Source: Myxococcales bacterium 68-20 (lineage in GTDB: Bacteria; Myxococcota_A; Polyangia; Polyangiales; Polyangiaceae). From it: a DNA stretch of 64,000 bases. Below, in pieces: positions 53,517 through 62,679 of this stretch. The notes beneath the pieces are model-generated. The model saw nothing but the letters and a program-made list of their open reading frames with translations, had not been told where the DNA came from and did not search any database. The position numbers were made by a program, and so were the translations under genes. Where the stretch lies: contig MKVQ01000006.1 in NCBI GenBank assembly GCA_001899635.1, positions 91,809-155,808 on the forward strand, written 5' to 3'. Each line of letters begins with the position of its first letter. The first letter of the stretch is position 1.

Positions 53517-55550
53517 ATGCCTCGGCTCCACGCATCGATCACCGGCCACGCGCGCGGCGGCTCCGTCGCCGCGGTCGCGCTCGCCTGCGCTGCAGGCGCG
53601 ATCTTCTGGCTCCCTGCTGCAGAGGTCGGTCGCGGCTGGTTCCCTGCGCCGCTCGATGACGTCTACATCCACTTCGACTTCGCCCGCTCGCTCGGATCGG
53701 GACACCCCTTCGAGTGGATCCCGGGTCAGGGCTACTCCTCCGGCGAGACCTCGCCGCTCTACGCGCTGATCCTCGCGACCGGCTGGCTGCTGGGTTTCCG
53801 CGGCCGCGCGCTCGGCGTCTGGGCCGCGATCGTCGCCGTCCTCTCCGTCGCCTCGCTGCTCCGAACGGTGCGCGGCCTCGTACGCCCTTGTCCGCCGTGG
53901 CTCGCGTGGCTGCTCGCCCTCCTGCCGCTCTCGATCGGCATCGTCGACTGGGCGCTGTTCAGCGGGATGGAGGTTGCCGTGTTCGCGGCGGCGATCGGAC
54001 GCGCCCTCGAAGCGCTCGATCGTGTGCGCGCGAACGACCGAGCGGGACCGACGCGCGCGTCGCGCGAGTGGCGGCTCGGCGCGTGGGGAGGCGCGCTCGT
54101 GCTGCTTCGACCGGAAGCCGTCGTCATCGTCGCCGTGCTCGCGGTGATCGCAGCGCGCGGCGCAGGTCGGCGCTCGGGCCTCGCGGCGATCGCCCGCACA
54201 TCGATCGCGGGCGCCATCGCAACGCTCGCCGTGCTGACGTCGAACCTCCTCGCGACGGGTGACGCGCGCTCCGCCGGCGCGCAGCTCAAGCTGCTCTCTT
54301 CGAACCCGTATCTCTCCGAGGTCGATCGCGCGCGCGTGTTCGTCGAGAACCTCGTCACGTTCTGGGTGAAGGTCGTCCGCGGCGAGCTCGCTGCGGTTCC
54401 GGCGCTGATCGTCGTGGTCCCCGTCCTCGCGCTCATCGGGCTCGTCCGCCGCGAGCACCGCGCGGTCGCGGGTGCATGCATCCTCTCGGCGCTCGGATGG
54501 ATCCTACTCGTGTCCTGGAACGGGAACGCGCCGCATCACAACTTCCGCTACTACGCGCCCGCGCTCGTCCTCGTCTGCGTGTCCGCGTCGCTCGGCATCG
54601 CGACGATCGCGCGGCTCCGCCGTGGGACGCCGGTCGCCGCGCTGCTCGGAGCGGGCGCGATCGCGATCGGCGCTCCGAAGATCCCCGGGCAGGTGAAGCA
54701 CTTCCGCTCGGCGAGCGCGAACATCCGCGACCAGCACATCGAGGTCGGTGAGCGGATCGCGCGTCTCCCCGCGGACGCAAAGGTGCTCCTCGGCGATGCC
54801 GGCGCGATCCCCTACGTGTCGGGACGCACGGCTGTGGATGCGCTCGGGCTCGGCGGCTATCGTCGTGTGCCGTTCGCGCGCGCCGCCGTGCACGGCGAGG
54901 CCGCGACGATCGAGCTCATCGAGCGGCTCGAGCCCACGGAGCGGCCGACGCACTTCGCGCTCTACCCGAACTGGTTCAACACGCTCACCTCACGCTTCGG
55001 GGAGGAGATCGACCGCGTCACGATCGAGGGCAACGTCATCTGCGGAGGCGCGACGAAGGCGATCTATCGCGCCGACTGGAGCGCGCTCGGCAGCGGGCCC
55101 GGAGTGTCGCGCTCCCCCACCGTGATCGACGAGCTCGACGTCGCCGACGTGATCGACGAGGGAGCACATGCCTACGCCCCTCCCCTTCCGCACGGCGGAT
55201 GGACGACGCTCGATGTCCTGACCGACGCGTCCGGCGCGCGACGCTTCGACGGTGGGCGCACGATCCCCGACGGAAAGGGCGAGACGTTTGTCGTGAAGAA
55301 CGGCACCAGCGGCCCCGTCCTGGTGCGCGTCCGGATCGACGCGGGGGCTCGCGGCATCGTGCTCCGCACCTCACGCGCGACGGCGACGAAGGAGCTGCTC
55401 CTCGAACCGGTGCGCGACGGAGTCTGGCGAAGCGCCGTTGCCACGCTCGACGGAGTCGAGGCTGGCGAGGTCGTCACGCTCGAGGCGCGCGGCGGCGAGT
55501 ACCGCAACTACCACGTGTGGATCGAGCGAGCGGCCGCCGTCGCGCGATGA
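53517..55550 (+). CDS. Multi-span membrane protein, probable GT-C-type glycosyltransferase
   Basis: A 677-aa protein with about ten hydrophobic spans in the first 420 residues (for example VALACAAGAIFWLPAA, LGVWAAIVAVLSVASLL, WLAWLLALLPLSIGIVDWAL, LIVVVPVLALIGLV). A loop after the first span reads PLDDVYIHFDFARSLGSG, an acidic D-D motif at the place where GT-C (GT39/ArnT-like) enzymes keep their catalytic acidic residues. The C-terminal 250 residues are an extracytoplasmic region with beta-rich segments. A lipid-linked sugar donor is expected for such enzymes; the substrate is unknown. ATG 53517 is the first in frame. Confidence 0.75.
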   Translation: MPRLHASITGHARGGSVAAVALACAAGAIFWLPAAEVGRGWFPAPLDDVYIHFDFARSLGSGHPFEWIPGQGYSSGETSPLYALILATGWLLGFRGRALGVWAAIVAVLSVASLLRTVRGLVRPCPPWLAWLLALLPLSIGIVDWALFSGMEVAVFAAAIGRALEALDRVRANDRAGPTRASREWRLGAWGGALVLLRPEAVVIVAVLAVIAARGAGRRSGLAAIARTSIAGAIATLAVLTSNLLATGDARSAGAQLKLLSSNPYLSEVDRARVFVENLVTFWVKVVRGELAAVPALIVVVPVLALIGLVRREHRAVAGACILSALGWILLVSWNGNAPHHNFRYYAPALVLVCVSASLGIATIARLRRGTPVAALLGAGAIAIGAPKIPGQVKHFRSASANIRDQHIEVGERIARLPADAKVLLGDAGAIPYVSGRTAVDALGLGGYRRVPFARAAVHGEAATIELIERLEPTERPTHFALYPNWFNTLTSRFGEEIDRVTIEGNVICGGATKAIYRADWSALGSGPGVSRSPTVIDELDVADVIDEGAHAYAPPLPHGGWTTLDVLTDASGARRFDGGRTIPDGKGETFVVKNGTSGPVLVRVRIDAGARGIVLRTSRATATKELLLEPVRDGVWRSAVATLDGVEAGEVVTLEARGGEYRNYHVWIERAAAVAR

Positions 55551-55556
55551 TCGCGG

Positions 55557-56003
55557 TCAGCTCGCGTCGCCGCCGCTGATGGGCGGCCGCATTCCGAACG
55601 CGCTCCGGACCGCCTCCGGGATACGAACGGGACGACCGCTCGTGATCTCGACATAGCCCCACGTCGTCATCGCCCGCGCGACGACCGTTCCAGCCTCATT
55701 GATGATTTCCGTTGCGCGCTTGCACTTCGCCGCCATCGCGCTGTCGATCCACGTACGCACCTCGAGGCGGTCACCGCGTAGGACTGGACGCAGGTAGTCG
55801 ACCTCGTGACGACGGACGAAGAAGACGCCGCCGAGCCTCCGGTAGGCCTCGAAGTCGAGCCCAACCGCGGTCGAGTGAGCGATGGCGACGTCCTGGATCC
55901 AGCGCACGTACGCGATATTGCTGGCGTGGCCGAGCTCATCGATGTCGGCGTCGGCGACGACGATGGTGATCGCGTGAGTCGAGAACGAGCTCTCTAGAGT
56001 CAT
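55557..56003 (-). CDS. Acyl-CoA thioesterase (4-hydroxybenzoyl-CoA thioesterase, hotdog fold)
   Basis: A 148-aa protein of family length. ATG 56003 gives MTLESSFSTHAITIVVADAD. The hotdog motif DIDELGHASNIAYVRWIQDVA contains the catalytic-region pattern D-x3-H-x-N-N/S-x2-Y, followed by FFVRRHEVDYLRPVLRGD and KRATEIINEAGTVVARAMTTW. It hydrolyses acyl-CoA in the cytoplasm. The ATG upstream at 56147 would add an Arg-rich leader and is unlikely. It is convergent with the GT-C-like gene, with only 6 bp between stops. Confidence 0.9.
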   Translation of the reverse strand: MTLESSFSTHAITIVVADADIDELGHASNIAYVRWIQDVAIAHSTAVGLDFEAYRRLGGVFFVRRHEVDYLRPVLRGDRLEVRTWIDSAMAAKCKRATEIINEAGTVVARAMTTWGYVEITSGRPVRIPEAVRSAFGMRPPISGGDAS

Positions 56004-56104
56004 GAGCGCGACGAGGGCTCCACGGGCATCGTGGCCAGCGACCCTTAGCAGAATGTTGGCCACGCTCGCACGGATCGTGCTTCCTGGCGGACGAGGACGC
56101 ATCC

Positions 56105-56872
56105 ATGCCGCCGCTCGACGACATGCCGCCCTTCCTTGGCCCCTCACCGACAGACGCCGGCAGCCTGCGCGCGTCGCTCCGGGCCCAAGTGACGGAAACG
56201 CTCTCCACTCTTCGTGAGGTCGTGCTCATGCCGCGCGACCTCGTCCCGGTCGTCCCTCGGGAGCTCGAGCACGAGGACGACGTGGTTGTGCTCGTCCACG
56301 GGTTCTTCGCGAGCGCGGGCGTCTGGCGTCCGATGAAGCGGACCTTGATCGAGAAGACCGGCGCGAAGGTCGCGAGCTTCACGCACGCTCCAGGTGTCGG
56401 CATCGATCGAATCGCGCGCAGCCTCGCCAAGATCGTCGAGCGCATCCCATCCGGCTGCAGGGTCCATCTCGTCGGGCACAGCCTCGGCGGCCTCGTGGTG
56501 CGGTGGTACGTGCAGGAGCTCGGCGGTCATGCGCGCGTCACCCAGACGATCTCGCTCGGCTCGCCGTTCGGCGGCACCGCCCGCGCGCACCCGTTCCCGT
56601 TCCTCGTCGGCCGCGAGCTCGGACGCAGCAGCCCGATCCTCGCCCGCCTTCGAGCGCGCGCGCACGAGCACGACGTGCCTCACACGTCCGTCGTCGGCGA
56701 GGGCGACCTCGTGGTGATCCCGGCGGAGAGCGCCGTCTTCCCGCGCGGTGAAGTCGTCGTGCTCCCGCGCTGCGGTCACAACACGCTCCTCTTCCACGCC
56801 GATTCGATCGCGCGCGTCGTCGAGCGCGTTCGCCACGTGCAATCGAAGTCTCGTCGCGAACGCCTCGGCTAG
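56105..56872 (+). CDS. Alpha/beta hydrolase, lipase-like
   Basis: A 255-aa protein. After about 60 N-terminal residues without recognisable motif comes VVVLVHGFFASAGVWRPMKR (oxyanion HG), then VHLVGHSLGGLVVRWYVQEL (nucleophile Ser in GHSLGG), SLGSPFGGTARAHPF, VVGEGDLVVIPAESAVFP (candidate acidic residue) and LPRCGHNTLLFH (catalytic His). The order fits a triacylglycerol lipase-like or LipA-type esterase. No signal peptide is seen, so it is probably cytoplasmic. It is followed by a hairpin at 56875-56904. Confidence 0.88.
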   Translation: MPPLDDMPPFLGPSPTDAGSLRASLRAQVTETLSTLREVVLMPRDLVPVVPRELEHEDDVVVLVHGFFASAGVWRPMKRTLIEKTGAKVASFTHAPGVGIDRIARSLAKIVERIPSGCRVHLVGHSLGGLVVRWYVQELGGHARVTQTISLGSPFGGTARAHPFPFLVGRELGRSSPILARLRARAHEHDVPHTSVVGEGDLVVIPAESAVFPRGEVVVLPRCGHNTLLFHADSIARVVERVRHVQSKSRRERLG

Positions 56873-57021
56873 TGCCTCGACGCATCGATTTCGATGGCTC
56901 GAGGTACGACCAAGAGAAGGAAACTCCCGGACACAAGCCTCTGCGATGACGGGAGGTTCGTTCCGCCCCCTCGCTTGTCGTGGGTTCGGAACGACCCGGT
57001 CGCATTCATGGTGTCCGGGTA
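56873..57021. other. Convergent intergenic region with nested inverted repeats
   Basis: It contains a hairpin (56875-56904: CCTCGA and CATCGA pairing with TCGATG and TCGAGG). It also contains a nested pair: outer CCCGGACAC (56926-56934) with GTGTCCGGG (57011-57019), inner CGTTCCG (56959-56965) with CGGAACG (56987-56993). No gene. Confidence 0.55.
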
Positions 57022-57780
57022 CTAATCGGCCGCCGACTCCGGCAGATCGAGGACGCTCGCATACGCCGCGTCGCGCTTCGGCTGAGCGGGATCGGCGAGG
57101 CGGCGCTCGCGCCATCTCGCGCCGGGCGGCGAGCCATCGAGCCAGTGGAAGCTCCGATCGCGCACGTCGAGGTGAATGAACTGGGTCTTCGGATGCGTGT
57201 AGATGCCGACGCCCGCACGCGGATAGCGGCGCGCGTACGACGCGAGCTTCGACGCGCGCACGCCCGTGAGCTGGAAGTCGAGCGCGTCCCCGGTGCCGTG
57301 CTTGCCATGCGCCCCCTTGCGCGTGGCGCTCACGAGAACCATCGCGGCGTTTTTGAAGTGGTACGCCGCGCGGAACGCGAGCTGCACGAGCCGAGGATCG
57401 AGCGGCTCCGCCACCTCTCCGCTCGCGACGTCCGGCATATCGGCGGAGCTCGCGGCGACGCGCATGAACTCCCGCAGCGCCTCACGGTCGATCTCGCCGT
57501 CGTCGCCGTACAGACGGATGCTCGCGCGTGCGTTCGTGTTGCGGTTCTTGACCTCGATCGGCGGAAGCGCGACCGCCCACGCGACCTTCGGCGGTGCGAG
57601 CGTCTTTCCTGGATGGTGGAGCTCCCGCGGCGGCGCGCGGTCGACGACGCGCGTTTGCCGAGCCGGCGAGGTCGCTGACGCGGCGTCTCCAATACCTGAC
57701 ACCAGCATGACGGCCAGGGCGATCCCTGCGTCTCGAACGTGCACGCCCCAACGGAGGGGGCGCTGCGGTGTGCAACGCAT
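57022..57780 (-). CDS. DUF882/M15-type peptidoglycan peptidase
   Basis: A 252-aa exported protein. ATG 57780 starts a signal peptide (RDAGIALAVMLVSGIGDAAS). The C-terminal domain has the M15/YcbK metal-site pattern: KGAHGKHGTGDALDFQLTG (His and Asp ligands) and TQFIHLDVRDRSFHW (His ligand), with RRYPRAGVGIY between. Family members cleave or bind D-Ala-D-Ala-type peptidoglycan stems in the periplasm. Longer starts up to 57954 would overlap the divergent gene and add an Arg-rich leader. Confidence 0.87.
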   Translation of the reverse strand: MRCTPQRPLRWGVHVRDAGIALAVMLVSGIGDAASATSPARQTRVVDRAPPRELHHPGKTLAPPKVAWAVALPPIEVKNRNTNARASIRLYGDDGEIDREALREFMRVAASSADMPDVASGEVAEPLDPRLVQLAFRAAYHFKNAAMVLVSATRKGAHGKHGTGDALDFQLTGVRASKLASYARRYPRAGVGIYTHPKTQFIHLDVRDRSFHWLDGSPPGARWRERRLADPAQPKRDAAYASVLDLPESAAD

Positions 57781-57839
57781 CGCCCCCAAACGTAGCACCT
57801 TGCGGAAAGACGCCCAGCGCGGTACCTCCAGCAGCCGAC

Positions 57840-58508
57840 ATGCTCGCGCCCGCGTCTCTTCCTGCCCACATCCGCGTGAGCCCACGAAACCGCCGCGCCG
57901 GCGTTCGAACATGCGCCGCGTTCGTGCTCGGCGCTGCGTGCATGATGCACGCAAGTAGTGCCTCCGCGGACGTTTCGTCGTGGCTCTCCGCGGGCGGCGG
58001 CTACGGCCTGAAACGGAACGACAGCACCGGCACCGACAAGAGCGCCGGCAGCATGAGCCTCGCGCTCGGCGTTGGCTCCGACCCGACGAAGAGCCTGGTC
58101 ATCGGCGGCGTCTTCCGCAGCACGACGTACTTCGCGCTCGGCACCGATCTCGGCCTCTCGGCGCGCTTCGCGACCGGAGGTTTCGCGCGGGGACAGTGGG
58201 GGCTCGCGCTCGACGCCGGGCCGATGTGGCGCACGTTCGGCAAGGGCGAATACGGCCGCTGGCCGATCTCGGCGATGTTGATCGGCGGAGCGCCCTGGGG
58301 CGTCCAGCTCGCGGTCGGCGGCGAGGTGTTCCGGATCGCGGGCAACGACGCGCACGCGCGCGGCCTCGTCGCGCTCCTCGAGATCGATCTCCTGCGCCTG
58401 ACCGTCATGCGTCAGGGCGCGACGGACCGTTACTGGGAGAACCCCTCGCCCGCCGGCGGAAGGAGCCCGAGCGCGAGCTCGCGTCCGCTCGCCGGCCTCC
58501 TCTGGTAG
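57840..58508 (+). CDS. Exported hypothetical protein (barrel-like)
   Basis: A 222-aa protein, not recognised. ATG 57840 was chosen so that the gene does not overlap the divergent peptidase gene; an in-frame ATG at 57768 is possible. A basic stretch precedes the signal VRTCAAFVLGAACMMHASSASA. The mature part alternates Gly-rich strands (WLSAGGGYGLKRNDSTG, SMSLALGVGSDPTKSLVIGG, FARGQWGLALDAGPMWRTFG) like a small outer-membrane barrel. It ends in a Pro/Ser/Arg tail. It is divergent from the M15 gene. Confidence 0.75.
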   Translation: MLAPASLPAHIRVSPRNRRAGVRTCAAFVLGAACMMHASSASADVSSWLSAGGGYGLKRNDSTGTDKSAGSMSLALGVGSDPTKSLVIGGVFRSTTYFALGTDLGLSARFATGGFARGQWGLALDAGPMWRTFGKGEYGRWPISAMLIGGAPWGVQLAVGGEVFRIAGNDAHARGLVALLEIDLLRLTVMRQGATDRYWENPSPAGGRSPSASSRPLAGLLW

Positions 58509-58539
58509 CGTCGGATAGCGCTGGAGGCGCCGCGGTCTC

Positions 58540-59571
58540 ATGGGCGGTCAGCTCTCTCTCTTCGGTGGCGGTGACGACGATCACGCTCCGCCGAAGCACC
58601 GGAGCGGCCTCGTCCAGCCACACGTGACGGAACACGATCGCGAGCTGGCCGCGCGCCTCCCTCGCTTCGTTCGCTTCGGGACGAGCAGCTGGTCGTTCCC
58701 CGGATGGGCCGGCATCGTGTGGAAGGGCACGCCCAGTGAAGCCGAGCTCGCGCGGAGCGGGCTCGAGGCCTACGCCCAGCACCCGCTCCTCCGCGCCGTG
58801 AGCCTCGATCGGAGCTACTACGGTCCGGTCCGCGAGGAGGACCTCGCCGGGTACGAAGCGCAGCTCGGGGTCGCCCGCGAGAAGGCGCCGGAGCTCCCGC
58901 GCTTCCGCGTGCTCTCCAAGGTCTGGGACGAGATCACCACCGCCGTGTTCCCGCGGCATCCCCGCTACGGCGCGCGCGCGGGGATGAAGAACCCGCACTT
59001 CCTCGACGCCGAACGGTTCCAGTCCGAGGTGCTCGCGCCCTACCGTCGATCGCTGTCCGCCGAGTCCGGGCCGTTCGTCTTCGAGCTCACCCCGATGCCT
59101 CAGGGCTCGATGGACGAGCGCGCTCTCGTCGCGCGCGTCGACGACTTCGTCGCGCACCTCCCTGCGGGCCTGCGCTGCGCCTTCGAGCTGCGGAACGCCG
59201 AGCTGTTCGGCACGCGCTGGCTCGACATGCTGAAGGCGAACGGCGCAGCGCACGTCTTCACCTACTGGACGGCGATGCCTCCGCTCGGCGTTCAGCTCCG
59301 CGCGCGCCCGATTGGCGCCCCCTTCACCGTCGTGCGCCTCATGCTCCCTCCCTACACGCGCTACGCGGCGCGAAAGGCCGACTTCGCACCGTTCGACAAG
59401 CTGAGCGAGCCGCAGCCCGAGATGCGGGACGACGTCGTCGATATCCTGCGCGCCGCGGCGGAGGCCGGCTGCGACGAGGGCTTCGTGCTCGTCAACAACA
59501 AGGCCGAGGGCTCAGCACCGCTCACCGTACGTGCGCTGGCGGAGAAGACGGCCGCAGCGTTCGAGCGTTGA
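58540..59571 (+). CDS. DUF72 domain protein (YecE-like)
   Basis: A 343-aa cytoplasmic protein. The domain begins FVRFGTSSWSFPGWAGIVWK and continues with SLDRSYYGPV, FRVLSKVWDEITT, ELTPMPQGSM, FELRNAELFGTRW and HVFTYWTAMP, the sequence order of the DUF72 TIM-barrel family. Its function is unknown. The N-terminus (GGQLSLFGGGDDDHAPPKH) is a short low-complexity leader. It begins 31 bp after the barrel-like gene. Confidence 0.9.
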   Translation: MGGQLSLFGGGDDDHAPPKHRSGLVQPHVTEHDRELAARLPRFVRFGTSSWSFPGWAGIVWKGTPSEAELARSGLEAYAQHPLLRAVSLDRSYYGPVREEDLAGYEAQLGVAREKAPELPRFRVLSKVWDEITTAVFPRHPRYGARAGMKNPHFLDAERFQSEVLAPYRRSLSAESGPFVFELTPMPQGSMDERALVARVDDFVAHLPAGLRCAFELRNAELFGTRWLDMLKANGAAHVFTYWTAMPPLGVQLRARPIGAPFTVVRLMLPPYTRYAARKADFAPFDKLSEPQPEMRDDVVDILRAAAEAGCDEGFVLVNNKAEGSAPLTVRALAEKTAAAFER

Positions 59572-59600
59572 ACCTGCTCGACGGCGCGACGCTCACGCCA

Positions 59601-60386
59601 TCACCGCGTCCACGTCGCCTTCGCGCAGACCGACTGCCGCTTGCAGACCGGGACCTCCGAGCGGCTCGCGATCCATTCGAGATCGGCGTCGTCGAGCGTG
59701 GGATGGTAGACATCGAGCATCAGCACGTATCGCGGCTGATCGCTGTCGTTCCAGACCGAGTGCTCGAACGAGTCGTCGAAGATCAAGCAGCGGCCCTCCT
59801 CCCAGGTCCGCGTCTCCGCTCCGACCCGAAGGCCGCAGCCCGAAGGGACCGAGAGCCCGAGATGGCAGCGAAGCTTCGCGTTGCTGAGCCCGCAGTGAGG
59901 ACGGACGCGGGTGCCTCCGAGGAGGACACTGATGCCGACCGTCCCCGCCAGTCTCGGGACGGCGCGCACGGCGGCGACGGTGACCGGGCAGAGCGCGCAG
60001 CTCTGCTCGAACCAGAGCCCGTTGTAGAAGAGGCGGAAGATTTCCCAGCCGCCCTCGTCGCCGTCGATGAGGAGTTGATCGCCGAAGCGCTCGGCAGCGG
60101 GGATCGACGCGATCGGCCGCGGACGGAGATACCCGGCATCGCGGAGACGGGAGACCTCTCGAGAGATCTCCGCCGACGCCGCCTCGAGATCGCGGACGAA
60201 CGGGAAGCTCGCCGGATCCCACCACTGCCTCGCTGGGAGTCCAGGGAGCTCGATCTGGTTCGGCCGCTGCTCGGGCGCCTGCGGGACGGCAGAGAACCGC
60301 CCCTCGGTCCGCGCATGCCACTCGCGGGCCACGAAGGCGCGTCGCTCGCGAACGGAGTCGATTCGGGTCGCGCTCAGGACGTCCAT
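59601..60386 (-). CDS. Aspartyl/asparaginyl beta-hydroxylase family dioxygenase
   Basis: A 261-aa protein. ATG 60386 has GGGAGGG 5-11 bases upstream. The C-terminal half carries the Fe(II)/2-oxoglutarate site: VRPHCGLSNAKLRCHLGLSV (first His) and EGRCLIFDDSFEHSVWND (second His, in the classic E-x-H-x-V-x-N context), with the downstream Arg in QPRYVLMLDVYHP. Known members hydroxylate Asp/Asn or lipid A acyl chains (LpxO). There is no transmembrane span, so it is probably cytoplasmic. It is convergent with the DUF72 gene. Confidence 0.9.
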   Translation of the reverse strand: MDVLSATRIDSVRERRAFVAREWHARTEGRFSAVPQAPEQRPNQIELPGLPARQWWDPASFPFVRDLEAASAEISREVSRLRDAGYLRPRPIASIPAAERFGDQLLIDGDEGGWEIFRLFYNGLWFEQSCALCPVTVAAVRAVPRLAGTVGISVLLGGTRVRPHCGLSNAKLRCHLGLSVPSGCGLRVGAETRTWEEGRCLIFDDSFEHSVWNDSDQPRYVLMLDVYHPTLDDADLEWIASRSEVPVCKRQSVCAKATWTR

Positions 60387-60488
60387 GGGGCCCTCCCAGC
60401 TCCCACTTTCGCTCACGCCACGCGCCGCGGCCAAGAACGCCGGCGCGCTCCAGTACACGACCGCGCGAACGCCCCGCGAGGCGCCTTG

Positions 60489-61661
60489 CTAGTTGCCGGC
60501 CTTCTTTTGCTCGGACGTGGCGGCGGCGGGCTGCGGGGTGTCCGCCTTCACCTCGACGCGCGGCTTGTCCTCGTTCTGCTTGATCGAGTAGCGGACGAGC
60601 GCACGCAAGACCTGATTGCGCTCGACGTTGCCGACGAGGCTCTTGATGTCCTCGTAGACCGTCGGGTCGACGAGCAGTGCGCCGACGGTGCCGCGGCCCG
60701 CCTTCATGTTGGCGATGATCTCGCGGAGGTCGTCGCTCATCGCGTTGACGTTGCCCATCAGGTGCTGCGTCTGGTCGTCACCGTAGACGACCGCGTGCGC
60801 GAGGCCGTTCCCGGTACGAACGGCCTGGAGGCTCTTGTGGAGCTCCACCATCGTGCCGGTCATGCCCTGCGCGAGCTGGTCGTCGTAGATGATCGTGTGC
60901 GCAAGGCCGGGGCCGCTCTTGACCCGGGCGCTCATGTCGCGAGCGTCCGCGCTCACCCGTGAGAGGTTCGCGGTCGTTGCCTCGAGGTTGCCGAGGATCC
61001 GGTCGACGCGCTTCGCCTCCTCCGGGTCGAAGATCATCCGGTGGGCGACGCCATCCTTCTGCGAGACGCCCTCGAGGATCTCGCGGAGCGCGCGGACGGT
61101 CCCCTGGAGATCCTCCTTGAAGCGATCGTCCGCGATGGTCTCGGTCGCCTTCTGGATGTTGTCGAGCGCGATCTTCGCGCTCTGCGCGGCCTTCTGGGCG
61201 TCGCCCATCACGTCGGGGGCCGGCATGGTGACGAGCCAGCCCTGCGGAGCCACGACCGCGTTCGGATCCTTGCCCGCCTTCTGCAGCTCCTTTGCTGTCC
61301 CGTCGTGCCAGGCGAGCTGCACCATCTTGTCGCCGAGAAGGCCCTTGCCCTCGATCGTCGCGACGGTGGCATTGCGAATGCGCCCCGCCTCCTCACGGAC
61401 GATCGAGAGCGTGACGTAGACCTTGTTGTCGTCGGCTTCCTTGCCGTGCTCGACGGCCTCGACGGCCCCGACGTCGAGACCTCCCAAACGCACCACCGAT
61501 CCGGGGCGCAGGCCGGCGACGTCGTCGTAGGCGGCGCGGTACTCGACCTTGCGCTCCCAGACGCGACGGCTATCGCCGATCGTGAAGACCGCGATCGTCG
61601 ACAGGACGAGCCCGACCAAGACGAACACCCCCACCTTGAGCGTACGGCCCTTCGCAGTCAC
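60489..61661 (-). CDS. MlaD family (MCE domain) protein
   Basis: A 390-aa protein. GTG 61661 overlaps the MlaF-like stop (GTGA). One N-terminal span (LKVGVFVLVGLVLSTIAVFTI) is followed by an MCE domain (VEYRAAYDDVAGLRPGSVV, RLGGLDVGAVEAVE). A long coiled-coil/helical region follows (IALDNIQKATETIADDRFKE, NLEATTANLSRVSADARDMS), with repeated GLAHTIIYDD/GLAHAVVYGD segments, and a disordered C-terminus ends the protein. MCE proteins form rings that carry phospholipids between membranes. It is paired with the ATPase gene, but no permease (MlaE) gene is seen beside them. Confidence 0.9.
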   Translation of the reverse strand: MTAKGRTLKVGVFVLVGLVLSTIAVFTIGDSRRVWERKVEYRAAYDDVAGLRPGSVVRLGGLDVGAVEAVEHGKEADDNKVYVTLSIVREEAGRIRNATVATIEGKGLLGDKMVQLAWHDGTAKELQKAGKDPNAVVAPQGWLVTMPAPDVMGDAQKAAQSAKIALDNIQKATETIADDRFKEDLQGTVRALREILEGVSQKDGVAHRMIFDPEEAKRVDRILGNLEATTANLSRVSADARDMSARVKSGPGLAHTIIYDDQLAQGMTGTMVELHKSLQAVRTGNGLAHAVVYGDDQTQHLMGNVNAMSDDLREIIANMKAGRGTVGALLVDPTVYEDIKSLVGNVERNQVLRALVRYSIKQNEDKPRVEVKADTPQPAAATSEQKKAGN

Positions 61662-62440
61662 GATGTCGAGAGTAGCACGGAGACGTCCTCGACTTCCGGC
61701 GCCTTGCCGTCGATGAAGTCCCGTATGTAGGGGTTTTGGGTGCGACGGAAATCTTCCGGCGTCCCCTGCATGATGAGGCGGCCTTTTCCGATCATCACGA
61801 TGCGATCCGAGACGGAGAACGCCGTGCCCATGTCGTGTGTGACGACCACGCTCGTCAGTCCCAGCGCTCGTTTGATGCTACTGATGAGGTTGTTGATGCG
61901 CGCCGTGTTGATCGGATCGAGGCCGGTCGTGGGCTCGTCGTAGAGGAGGACCTCGGGCTGGAGGGCGAGGGTCCGTGCGAGGCCCACGCGCTTCCTCATG
62001 CCTCCTGAGAGATCGCTCGGCCGCATGTCCTCGATGCCGGGTAGCCCGACGCTCTCGAGAGACTGCGCAACGCGCCGTCTGATCTCCTCATCGGACATCG
62101 TATTCCAGTTCTGTTCCCGGAGCCCGTAGGCGACGTTCTCACCGACGTTGAGCGAGTCGAAGAGGGCCGCGCCCTGGAACAGGTAAGCGACGCGACGGCG
62201 AACTTCGTAGAGCTCGCGCTCGGACATCTTCGTGACGTCGCGGCCGTCGAACATGATCGCGCCGCTGTCAGGCTCGAGGAGGCCGATGAGCATCTTGAGC
62301 ATGACGCTCTTTCCGCTCCCCGACGGCCCGAGGATCGTCACGGTCTCACCGCGCCCAATCGCGAAATCCAGGCCGCTATAGATGACCTTCGGTCCGAAGG
62401 CCTTCTTGATGTTCTGGAAGTGGATGAGCGGCTGCGTCAT
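61658..62440 (-). CDS. MlaF-type ABC transporter ATPase
   Basis: A 260-aa protein. ATG 62440 gives MTQPLIHFQNIKKAFG; an ATG at 62482 would add a short low-complexity leader. Walker A is GPSGSGKS, the Q-loop is YLFQGAALFDSL, the signature is LSGGMRKRVGLARTLALQPE and Walker B is LLYDEPTTGLDP, with the switch His in VVTHDMG. The sequence is of the MlaF/Ttg2A lipid-transport class. It should energise phospholipid transport together with the MlaD-like protein. It is coupled by 4-bp overlap to that gene. Confidence 0.93.
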   Translation of the reverse strand: MTQPLIHFQNIKKAFGPKVIYSGLDFAIGRGETVTILGPSGSGKSVMLKMLIGLLEPDSGAIMFDGRDVTKMSERELYEVRRRVAYLFQGAALFDSLNVGENVAYGLREQNWNTMSDEEIRRRVAQSLESVGLPGIEDMRPSDLSGGMRKRVGLARTLALQPEVLLYDEPTTGLDPINTARINNLISSIKRALGLTSVVVTHDMGTAFSVSDRIVMIGKGRLIMQGTPEDFRRTQNPYIRDFIDGKAPEVEDVSVLLSTS

Positions 62441-62679
62441 GGCTCGGTGAGCAACGCCATCGCGCGTCGTCGAGGACGCCACTGTTGGCGCCGCTCAATC
62501 TAGAGCACGATTGGGCTCTCGTCAGTGCGCGTCGAGCGCGAGCCGCACGCCGTGTCGGCGGAGCTCGCGATCGTCACCTTCGTCCGCGGCGGGTCGATCT
62601 TTCCAGTCCCCGCCCGGCCCCGAGACCGCTCGCCCATCAACGGCAGAGCTATGTCCGAGGCCGGATGACAGCCCGATGC

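Noticed and set aside
62441..62679. Possible mlaE permease gene between mlaF-like and secF
   Set aside because: Only 239 bp, with no hydrophobic frame of useful length on either strand.
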